Source of the DNA: Brugia malayi
Lineage: Eukaryota > Nematoda > Chromadorea > Rhabditida > Onchocercidae
Assembly (NCBI RefSeq): GCF_000002995.4
Contig: NW_025062479.1
Coordinates: 18,844,721-18,908,720 of the forward strand
Direction of reading: 5' to 3'
Length of the DNA: 64,000 nt
Below, in pieces: positions 42,626 through 54,163 of the stretch. Within the stretch, counting starts at the first letter, position 1. Each line of letters opens with the position of its first letter. The translations under genes were made by a program, and so were the position numbers. The notes beneath the pieces are model-generated. The model ran no database searches. It was not told the DNA's origin and saw nothing but the letters and a program-made list of their open reading frames with translations.

Positions 42626-43605
42626 CTATTTATTCTTCAGCTTGTTGATATTTTCAAAAATTGTTTACTGCTATTTAGCCTTGTTAACATACTTGTATAT
42701 GTTGCAAATTCAATATCGCGATACTTCAGTAATAATATAAATCTATTAGTCATATGCCAAAAATTTATCAAATGTTAACAATTTGTTCTCACATTCACAA
42801 CTAATCATCTCATTTTATCTTGCTTCTATCTCGTATCATGTATGCAAATGAACATTCCATGTAATATCCATGGTAATTCATTGTAATTCTATTGTAAACC
42901 ACTCCCAACTCTTAACATATATAAACCTAAGACTAAATAACCTGAAGTCTTTAAGTCGTAATCAAGGAGGAGTCGCTATCGTCCACAAACGTCGTATTTT
43001 TCTTCTCAAGTATTAAGTATTCCCGCTCTGTATATTCGACTAACCCATAAAACCAACCGATCTTCACGACAGTATACAATAGCTAATTACATTTTTCGGC
43101 TTCGCTGATATATTAATCGTCACAACAGCTCAAAATTATTAAACTTCGTCGTTTCTTTATGATACTTACCCAACGCACCTGTTACCACACTTATGGCATT
43201 ACAAAAAAGTACCGTCAAATCAAAGGATCGATGCACATAATTCTCACATTCCTGACATGATATTCTTTTATAATGTTATTCTTCAAGTCGATTCATCATA
43301 AATGATCAATAAGGAAGGAGATCGATGGAGTAATTCACTAACGAGCATCGTTATCAACATGCTCGTGTTTGATGTTACGCATGCAGATCTCACTGATGTC
43401 AACTTTGCTTTCATCAAAACGAATTAGGTATGTTGTTTCAGTCAGCAAAGCATCCTTTTACTAATTATTCATGGATATCAATTTATGACAACTCTGACCG
43501 ATCTAATGATTACATTAATCTTAACAGTAATCATGAGGAAAATGAATAATGGTTAACTAAATAACAATTTGGCAGACTGTCTTGGGATTTTCAGAGTGCT
43601 ACACT

Positions 43606-43811
43606 CTACTCACTGTTCTTTTTCAATAAGTATTTTTGTTTAGTTACATATGGGCTGTTTAGATCCATGATATGAATCTTATTCTCATTAATCAGATATT
43701 TTTCATTCACAATTATCACGTTAGCTTTTGGTGGAGGTGATACCACAAAATTTTCAGGCTTATTAACCTTAACAATTTTTGTAAAAATCACGTAATCACA
43801 ATCCTCGAATA
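43606..43811 (-). pseudogene. truncated copy of the terminal exon of the spacer gene
   Basis: Identical to the last 206 bases of the exon ending at 49361, including IFTKIVKVNKPENFVVSPPP and the stop. Its 5' end is cut where the left arm ends (43811). From 43812 a 19-bp copy of nearby exon sequence (gttagcttttggtggaggt, also at 43720-43738) is inserted, after which weak homology to the exon resumes for about 20 bp (43857-43875). It has no upstream exons, so it is a fragment. Confidence 0.7.
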
Positions 43812-43830
43812 GTTAGCTTTTGGTGGAGGT

Positions 43831-46157
43831 CATGCCTTGCACTTATTCAATTTGATCGAATATTTGTATTATGTAGTCATCTGCTGGAAAAGCCGAATTA
43901 TAATATGTCGAAATTAAATTGCATTAAATGTAAAGGACTAAAGATTGTCTTAATTGAATATTCTTTAGACAAATATAAAGTTGTTTCAAAATTGCATATT
44001 ATGTAAGCAATCATTCATCCAGCACTGGTCTTTCAGTTGTAGCTGAATTTTACAACTGTAAACAAAGCATATGTGCGTGTTTAACATGTTGAAAATTGCT
44101 GCTTTGTTCTAAAACAAGTCTGTTTGTATTGTAAAGGTTTTTAATCTAATAGTCTTTCTTATAAGCAACCAATAATATTAAAACAAACGCTTACTATATA
44201 AAGAGTAAAGATGATCTAATCGATAGCTCTTGTAATTTTTACTCACTGTAATCAGAACGCTTATTGTAAGCCAATACCTACTATTGTTTAGGTCAGGTTT
44301 TTAATATCAGCAAGCTACAATTCGGCCACTATCTTTCACTTATTTAATTCGATCCATTTAAATCCTTTACTTAATTTTTCCATCAATTTATTTTTTCATC
44401 TTCATCTCACTTTCATGAATAAACTCTAGAAATTTTTAATATAATGGTATAGATTAAAACTTGTGTTTCTTGGTTGTTAGCAATTAAAATTCTTTGCAGT
44501 ATACTCCTTCACAACACATACCAGCTCCAAACTACAACTGAAAAAGATTTCCTAACAAGGACCTATAATTTTTCGGCACATCGTTATAACTATACAAAAT
44601 ATGGAAGCGCTTTTCTACTGTCTCGGATAACTGAACAGTGTAATAGTTGAATGTCACTTTTTCCTAGTTTTTATAAATGTCATTTTTTTTTTAGTTTAAA
44701 TAACAAGGACAAATTTAAAAATTAAGACAATATCTCCAATAAATGCAAGTAGTGAAATGTTTTGGGCAAATGAGCAGGAGCATGAATACTGTACAGACAG
44801 TATCAATCTTCATTGTGATGGATTCATCCTGTAGTCAAAATGAGGGCGCAATGCTGAAGAAATAATTAATGGAGATATTTCTCATGCAGATTATGGAATA
44901 AATAGGACTGTTTAGTGAGATGTTCATCCATGCTTCTAACCTCAATGACTAGCTTTTTTTGTAAATTAATCAAAAACAGATCCTTCACTTCATCAATTCA
45001 TGTCTTTTTTAAATAGAAATGCAAAGAATTTTCACTCTTTGTCATTTATCATTTTGATATTGATCGCAGCACTACATCAGACTTTTCGATATAATCTAAA
45101 AAACTGTTCCTTGGTTTCTGCAAATTATTTCTCGAAAAAATTAAACGTAAAACTTTAATTTAAGAAGTTTTAATAAATATGTAAAAAATCTTTTGTGCAA
45201 CAAGGCAAAGATTTCCGTTGATGAAACATCATTGTCAACAAATTGAAGTTCGTTACACTGTAATCTGAATACGTAAAATGTAAATATCAATGACAAATGG
45301 ATACTATACAAAATGTATCTAAATATAGGAATGAGAAGTTTCTGGATGTATTTCACGTTTGGTCATTGATTAGTTTAGGAAGGGCGTTAACATTTTATAA
45401 AATCTCGCAAGAAAGTGTTGGCATCAATAGTTTTATATTAGCGTGAGCAGATTTTTATTGAAATTTGAACTTTAGTCGTTACTTTCTGTGATGAATGGTA
45501 TAAAGCAAAGTTGATGTTTGTTGTAAGTAGCATTACTGGTAATATCTTTGATAGTACAATCAGTATATTCTAGTGTAATGGAGCTTTATTTAGATAGATA
45601 CAAGTGAAATAAAGTATACAGTATCAAATAAAAACTCTAAAAATGAGGACAAGAATGATAAAAAAAATTTCTGTAGTTTAACTATGTGTTATCAATTTTT
45701 TTTGTTTATTTTTTGTTTATTTTTCTACTATGAGCTAGCAAACACCAATGTTTGTTAAGCTATGAGGTCATTAAAATTCATATAGTCAATTAAAGTCCAA
45801 AGTGCACTTATAATTTGCTGAAAAAAAGAATTTAGGTTAAAATGATTACGATATATTTCACCTTATTCAGCTTCGTTATCATTGAAACGCGCTTAACCTC
45901 TACTGACATGTACAACATTGTAAACGTTTGTTTATTTAACTTATTCTTTAATTCAGCCAATTTTAATTTGGCCTTGTTCTTCATTAACATTTTCCTTAAA
46001 CAGTGTTCAAACATTTAAATACTTCATGGGAGAATATATCAAAAGAATTTAATATCAAAAGTTTATCCACTGATTTTGCAACATCTAAAATGTATCCATC
46101 GATTTTTGTGTAATGAAGATCTTTTGTTTTTGCAGTATTTTAAAATGAATAGGTTCA
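43831..46157. other. left part of the spacer; no recognisable gene
   Basis: AT-rich. Short minus-strand frames (45141-45356, 45832-46014) have no motif. I found no further copies of the 35-codon exon unit on this side of the microsatellite. Confidence 0.5.
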
Positions 46158-47556
<1,399 letters not shown>

Positions 47557-47577
47557 AATACACCAGTTTACACCAGT

Positions 47578-47676
47578 TTTTGGAATATCAGTTTATGAAA
47601 AATGTCAGTCGTCGTAATGGGACAAAAGCCATATTTCAATATCATTAAGCCACAACCATCCATTTCCACAAACCAG
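47578..47676 (+). pseudogene. decayed copy of the exon unit
   Basis: Aligns along its length with the exon at 48204-48299 and its flanks, but the acceptor TTTTTGTAG is altered and an 8-base deletion breaks the frame. It ends at AACCAG followed by GTGGAA, the same donor position as the intact unit. Confidence 0.5.
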
Positions 47677-47721
47677 GTGGAATTCATTACTTTATTAATA
47701 TTTGAGTAAAGAATCTGCTTC

Positions 47722-48224
47722 AGTTAATAGGATTGGAGTGTATGGCATTCGTCCTCTCGTTTTCACCATATATCTAACATCTTCGGATTTTTGCAGCACC
47801 GACTTATGAAAAATGTCAACCGTAATGGAACAAAAGCTACACCAACGTCAACATATTCACATAACTTCATTAAGTCACTGCCATCCTTTCCCACCAACCA
47901 AGTAAAATCCATTACTTTATTAATATTTCATCTAAAGAATCTACTTCAGTTAATAGTATATCTTTGGATTTTTGTAGCGTTGGTTTATAAAAAATATCAA
48001 TAGTGATGGAAAAAAAGCTATATCAACGTCAACGTATTCAAATGATTTCATTAAATCACAACCATCTATTTCCACAAAACAAGTATGATTCATTTATTTA
48101 TTAATATTTGATTAGAAAATTTGTTTAATTAATAGCATTAGTAGCGTATGGTATCTGTAATTCTCGTTCTTACTGTACATACAACATCTTAAGATTTTTG
48201 TAGCATCGATTTATGAAAAATGTC
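47722..48224. repeat. 503-bp tandem duplication, copy 1
   Basis: Apparently identical to 48374-48876 (offset 652 bp, 149 bp between copies). Each copy carries two complete exon units and the beginning of a third. Copy 1 ends 21 bases into the exon at 48204. Confidence 0.9.
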
Positions 48225-49361
48225 AGTCGTAATGGAACAAAAGCCATATCAATTTCAACGTATATCATTAAGCCACAACCATCCATTTCCACAAACCAGG
48301 TAGAATTCATTTCTTTATTAATATCTGATTAAAGAATAAGGAATGTAGCATTAGTAGCTTATGGCATTAAAGAAGTTAATAGGATTGGAGTGTATGGCAT
48401 TCGTCCTCTCGTTTTCACCATATATCTAACATCTTCGGATTTTTGCAGCACCGACTTATGAAAAATGTCAACCGTAATGGAACAAAAGCTACACCAACGT
48501 CAACATATTCACATAACTTCATTAAGTCACTGCCATCCTTTCCCACCAACCAAGTAAAATCCATTACTTTATTAATATTTCATCTAAAGAATCTACTTCA
48601 GTTAATAGTATATCTTTGGATTTTTGTAGCGTTGGTTTATAAAAAATATCAATAGTGATGGAAAAAAAGCTATATCAACGTCAACGTATTCAAATGATTT
48701 CATTAAATCACAACCATCTATTTCCACAAAACAAGTATGATTCATTTATTTATTAATATTTGATTAGAAAATTTGTTTAATTAATAGCATTAGTAGCGTA
48801 TGGTATCTGTAATTCTCGTTCTTACTGTACATACAACATCTTAAGATTTTTGTAGCATCGATTTATGAAAAATGTCGAAAATATATATGATGGAACAAAA
48901 GCTACGTCAACATTAGCATCCATTAATGATGATATTGCTGTGAATAATTCAAATAATGTCAACAAATTACTGTTATCCACCCACAGAAAGAAGGTAAAAT
49001 GCATTACTTTAAAATATGATTACTGGACCTAAAAAATCTGCTTTAGCTGGTACCACTGGTAGCGTATGGTATCTACCGTCCTGTTTCTTATTATGATCTT
49101 TCGGAATGGACTTTTCGTATTTTGAATGGTTATGACGACGGCTACTTAATACAAATATTCGAGGATTGTGATTACGTGATTTTTACAAAAATTGTTAAGG
49201 TTAATAAGCCTGAAAATTTTGTGGTATCACCTCCACCAAAAGCTAACGTGATAATTGTGAATGAAAAATATCTGATTAATGAGAATAAGATTCATATCAT
49301 GGATCTAAACAGCCCATATGTAACTAAACAAAAATACTTATTGAAAAAGAACAGTGAGTAG
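47797..49361 (+). CDS. candidate gene built of amplified 35-codon exons
   Basis: Seven consecutive phase-0 segments, each bounded by an acceptor (TTTTGCAG, TTTTGTAG or TTTAG) and a GT donor: 47797-47901, 47978-48082, 48204-48299, 48449-48553, 48630-48734, 48856-48993, and a terminal exon 49047-49361 with a stop. The first six encode variants of one unit: HRLMKNVNRNGTKATPTSTY, RWFIKNINSDGKKAISTSTY, HRFMKNVSRNGTKAISISTY, repeats of the first two, then HRFMKNVENIYDGTKATSTL with a longer end. The last exon encodes SYYDLSEWTFRILNGYDDGY, then KIVKVNKPENFVVSPPPKAN, and ends LLKKNSE. Together these are about 359 residues. No start codon or signal peptide was found; the 5' end may lie beyond the microsatellite or be lost. 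No family recognised. The consistent phases argue for exons, but a decayed repeat cannot be excluded. Confidence 0.5.
48374..48876. repeat. 503-bp tandem duplication, copy 2
   Basis: Second copy of 47722-48224. The identity ends within the exon at 48856, whose remaining sequence is different. Confidence 0.9.
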
Positions 49362-50383
49362 AGTGTAGCACTCTGAAAATCCCAAGACAGTCTGCCAAAA
49401 AGTCCTGAGGTTACGGAATGCAAAGGCTTTCTTCCAAGTAATTGTTATTTAGTTAACCATTATTCATTTTCCTCATGATTACTGTTAAGATTAATGTAAT
49501 CATTAGATCGGTCAGAGTTGTCATAAATTGATATCCATGAATAATTAGTAAAAGGATGCTTTGCTGACTGAAACAACATACCTAATTCGTTTTGATGAAA
49601 GCAAAGTTGACATCAGTGAGATCTGCATGCGTAACATCAAACACGAGCATGTTGATAACGATGCTCGTTAGTGAATTACTCCATCGATCTCCTTCCTTAT
49701 TGATCATTTATGATGAATCGACTTGAAGAATAACATTATAAAAGAATATCATGTCAGGAATGTGAGAATTATGTGCATCGATCCTTTGATTTGACGGTAC
49801 TTTTTTGTAATGCCATAAGTGTGGTAACAGGTGCGTTGGGTAAGTATCATAAAGAAACGACGAAGTTTAATAATTTTGAGCTGTTGTGACGATTAATATA
49901 TCAGCGAAGCCGAAAAATGTAATTAGCTATTGTATACTGTCGTGAAGATCGGTTGGTTTTATGGGTTAGTCGAATATACAGAGCGGGAATACTTAATACT
50001 TGAGAAGAAAAATACGACGTTTGTGGACGATAGCGACTCCTCCTTGATTACGACTTAAAGACTTCAGGTTATTTAGTCTTAGGTTTATATATGTTAAGAG
50101 TTGGGAGTGGTTTACAATAGAATTACAATGAATTACCATGGATATTACATGGAATGTTCATTTGCATACATGATACGAGATAGAAGCAAGATAAAATGAG
50201 ATGATTAGTTGTGAATGTGAGAACAAATTGTTAACATTTGATAAATTTTTGGCATATGACTAATAGATTTATATTATTACTGAAGTATCGCGATATTGAA
50301 TTTGCAACATATACAAGTATGTTAACAAGGCTAAATAGCAGTAAACAATTTTTGAAAATATCAACAAGCTGAAGAATAAATAG

Positions 50384-50559
50384 CAGTTAGGCCTCAATCC
50401 ATGCGTGAACAAATTATGAAACCACACGCTGGAGCTGAAGCAGTATAGCAGCTAAAGCAACATGTCCAATCAAACATGGTCACAAGAAGTGACCTGGAGA
50501 TGTTCACCGCTAGAAGGGGAGGAATTTTCGAAGAAATTAAAAAGAGTGAACAACAATAG
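50384..50559 (+). pseudogene. broken open frame, right-arm copy
   Basis: After an AATAAATAG acceptor-like site the frame reads VRPQSMREQIMKPHAGAEAV, then TAG, then QLKQHVQSNMVTRSDLEMF and GGIFEEIKKSEQQ before a stop. The amino-acid pattern (amphipathic, charged) looks like former coding sequence with a CAG-to-TAG change. The same stop is present in the left arm. No family recognised. Confidence 0.35.
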
Positions 50560-51860
50560 AGTTTTGATAGACTCGATTTAACAGTTCAGCAATTTGAGCG
50601 CAATTTATTCCTTCATTAACAGCAACAGTCCACAGAGGAATGAGTATATTGAAATGTTAACAAACCCAATAGTGTACAACTTAGTGAATGTTCAGCTAAA
50701 TATTGGTATAATTTAATATCTACTGTATATTCATTCTTTTTACTGTATGTTCATCCTTTTATTATATAAGTACGATATTGTATCATATCGTACAAAGCCA
50801 ATAAAGCTATTATCGATGTTGTAGAGTTACGACAACAACAAAAACATACTGTTAAATCTTTCTCCAACATAAGTTACAAATTTTCAACTTGACAAACTTG
50901 ACAGGTTCGTACTTAGTTTGACAGTTTGGTTAAAAGAACTCTTAAATGCTTTTAGTGTGCTAAAATGACAAATTCAACAGAAGCTTAAGCTAAATTGATC
51001 GCAGCCTTTTGAAAGAACTATTGTTTAAAAAAACAAAATATGATATCTGATTCTTTCTAAATTCTGAATTTCTGTCATGGGTATTCCTGGACACCTAACC
51101 TGACTTTGTCTAGACAATTACAAATTTACATAAACACTCTTACCATAATCTACTGTCTCAACGTCACTGCCCAAAGCTTTCATCCTATGGATATTCAAAA
51201 ATACTAATAAAGTAATAATCATTGGTTGAAGAATGAATTTGGCTTAACGACACTTTGAAACAGAGTGAAATAGGAATATTGTGATGGATATGTTCTGAAT
51301 TCAAATTTGAAGACTTCAATTCAAAGTTCATTGCGAAGTCTTTATGGAATCAGGTTGGTGGATAACAATTAGTTTTTTTTGTTGAATTCCACAGGTTAGG
51401 TTGACTAATTTGAAAGCTTGTAATTCTGCATTTTAAAATATTCTGAAAGGGCTCAAAATGTAATTTACAGTATGCACACATTAGTAAAGAAATACTTGAG
51501 TAAAATAATACCACAAGACCAAAGTGCTGGATGAACCATATTCATACTGTGCAAAGTCTCTTGCACATAATGAAACATTATAATCTAGCGCTATTATGCA
51601 AAATTTAGCAAACATTTCTCAAACCGAAGGCTCAGACCAGGTTTGCTAAATTCTCGGGATGTAATGACAGGTGACACTGACTTCTAGTGGTGCTACCAGT
51701 ATTTATGTGTTGTGGAAACTTTTGACCATTTGTTGAGGGGCGTGCATTTGTATCATTTTAAAGCTCCTATATTGGTCAGTTAGTGAAGTATGCCATAATA
51801 ATTTGCAGGCTAATTCATGGTGGAATTGATAATCTTCATTCGTTAGGCACAGTATGTCTC

Positions 51861-52709
51861 ATGCAGCACGCGAGAGTATGTCTCTTGAGATCATGCAGTT
51901 TAACATCTTTTTAATTGTCTCGTGTGGATCCTGCAAACAGCTTATTTTTTTCTTTTTAATTTTTGGCGCTTTTTTCATTTGCAAACACAGAAATTCATTA
52001 ACGTTATTATGAAACGTGAATGCCAAGTGGCGAACAATTGCACAATTGCATGCTCAAACAAGAAGCTGTTCTTTCATGTATCTCGATAAGGATTTTGTTA
52101 ATACACCCATCGTGTGATAATCACTAGCATATGCATCATATGGTCGACTGAATTCAAATTCTTATACTTATTTCAATGAAAACTAGAGTTCAGGTCGAAT
52201 CTTAATATTCACTACTAACAGGTAACAAGCATGTTTTACAATAACTACAAGTTTATTAAGCTGAACATTAACTGGAATGTTAATTTGAAAAAAATTGGTT
52301 TCGAACTATCAATTAATTCGTGCTTGCTGTCATCAATTGATTGAATAATTTTGAACAGTATTTTTCTTTACATAGGCACAACTCTGCAGGATAACTTGCT
52401 CGATGAACAGTGTGACAGTACAACTTTTGTGTATTTGAATAACTTTTATTTCGAATTAACTGAACAATTTCTGGTGCAGAATAAAGTTTGGTGCCACAGA
52501 AAGATTTCGATCTTTCTTTCTGATTGATATAACGAGCAGAGCCGAAGTCAGCAAATTTTAAATCACCATTTGAACCCAGAAATACATTTTGTATGTAGCT
52601 TTAATGTCATAATGCACGAAGTCACGATCATAAAGATAGTGAACCGCTTCTGATAATTAACGAAAATGGCGACAAGCATGTGAAAATTCTAATATTGATA
52701 GCGAAATTG
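51861..52709 (-). pseudogene. TSSK-like kinase pseudogene, right-arm copy
   Basis: Mirror of 40300-41148 with the same lesions (HYD for HRD, TAA and a frameshift before the DFG block), so the lesions predate the duplication or have been homogenised between the arms. Confidence 0.65.
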
Positions 52710-52856
52710 AGATCTTTAGTTTTCGTAAAGTCATTAAAAAAATTTTTGATTTACAGGAATATAGCAACAATGCTTAGTTCACCCTTAGTTCGCTGTTGAG
52801 AATAATATAAAAATATTTATGATCAAGTGAGGAAATATAATTGCCCAAGTATTTAG

Positions 52857-53263
52857 CATCAATGGGTGAAGGAAGAGAAGCGGCATAAGTTGAAATGTAT
52901 AAATGGTTTAATTGATAAAGGTAGTGTTGATGTATTTGTCCATCAGTTTAAATTAAATATGGTTAATTTTCGAAGTCTGGATGCCGGTGAACATGTTCGT
53001 TTTGTAATTCGAAAACGGCCGGATGATAACGCAGTAACGGCTGTTATAAGAGCAGAATCTACTGGAAAACTAAGCGAAGTTCTATTAGTTCTCTTGGAAA
53101 GAATAAATCACATGCTGTAAGATATTTTAAATGTGGTCACTATGAGAATCACACAGCAGCCAAGTGTAGAACATCGCTAGGAGCGGAGAAAGCATGTTAT
53201 AGATGTTATGCAATCGATCATTTATTTACTGACTACGCACAAAAAATTTTAAGGCTGGAATAA
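52857..53263 (+). pseudogene. LIN-28-like pseudogene, right-arm copy
   Basis: Mirror of 39746-40152. Reading forward: a TATTTAG acceptor-like site, then KCINGLIDKGSVDVFVHQ, FRSLDAGEHVRFVIRKR, a one-base frame change after ESTGK, SLGKNKSHAVRYFKCGHYEN, AEKACYRCYAIDHLFTDYAQ, and stop at 53261-53263. The order cold-shock domain, basic linker, two CCHC knuckles and the spacing within each knuckle match nematode LIN-28; the lost Cys ligands and frameshift mark it as non-functional. Confidence 0.8.
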
Positions 53264-53488
53264 CAAAGAAAAACTATAATGCAAAAATCATGACAACTGA
53301 GTGAGAGAGGGAGATTTTGGCCTACGTAAACAGGGCCCAAATGTTCTTGGAAGCATGGCTGACATAGTTATGTATACTGTATTAAGAACCACAGTGGTTC
53401 TATCTTCAAAAGTTGATCATGGACAAAAAGTTTACCAGGGATTTCTTCCGTCGAAGGATTAAGTGCAGCATAGTTCTGCCGGATTAAT

Positions 53489-54163
53489 TAATAATTTGCA
53501 GGCTAATTCCATGGTTTTAAAATCCGTTGGTGCGATGGTCTGATCTCCAGAATAAGTATCAGTTTTGAGAATACGGCGTTGATTGTGCGTTTAGTGAACA
53601 TTTAGGAATGTGAGAAATCACTTTCAAAATTTAAAGATATGTACTGGTGTATTGGAAATATACTTCATGTCTTACTTTGTTAATAAGAAATTGCAGATTT
53701 TTCTTCTGCAAAATTGCAAGAAGTACAATATTCCATTGCTGCTCAAATGCATGAGAGATAAGCAATCAGTTGGATTTCATTGAAGAAAAATCATTGTTTT
53801 GTTTTTCTTTTATTTATGTTCATATCTTCTTTTTTTGCCAGCACTTTTGGATGTAATACTTTAATGTTGTGCAGAGCCACCTTCCTAAATTTGAATTAGA
53901 TTACTTTTTGTCAAGGCGGAAATTTCTTCCATGTTTCAAGTAGTCACAGTGATGATACACTAGTTTGTGAAGGAAGGCACTGTATTGATATAGTTACTTT
54001 GGCTCTTCAAGTAGGCAATATGCTGCTTCATTAGTCCATGCAACTGATTCTTATTTAATTGAAACCAAAAGCAGCTCACTATAGAATAAGCAAATTTTAT
54101 ATTTGCTGGCTAAATTGTTCAGGTGAAATACTATCTATAGCTGTAGAACTTTTAGCGAATAAT
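53489..54163. other. outer flank of the right arm, no recognisable gene
   Basis: Begins with a 21-bp repeat of arm sequence (53489-53509, also 51796-51816). A short plus-strand frame near 53925-54040 (HSDDTLVCEGRHCIDIV) has a coding-like composition but no family assignment. Confidence 0.4.

Larger units (their letters stand above)
39521..43811. repeat. left arm of a giant inverted repeat
   Basis: This 4.29-kb stretch is the reverse complement of 49156-53488. Mirror coordinates sum to 93009 in the outer part and 92967 in the inner part, the difference being a 42-bp insertion in the right arm. Every segment I compared by eye is identical, including two open frames of 84 and 61 codons. It carries, from tip to centre, a LIN-28-like pseudogene, a protein-kinase pseudogene, a broken open frame and a truncated 3' exon. 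Confidence 0.93.
49156..53488. repeat. right arm of the giant inverted repeat
   Basis: Reverse complement of 39521-43811 plus a 42-bp segment at about 49398-49440 absent on the left. Its inner edge lies inside the terminal exon of the spacer gene. Its outer tip ends in ...CCGGATTAAT and is followed at once by a 21-bp sequence that also occurs inside the same arm. Confidence 0.93.

Noticed and set aside
47791..48003. 70-codon frame starting upstream of the first exon unit
   Set aside because: It is the exon unit read through its own acceptor and donor; the repeating splice boundaries give a better model.
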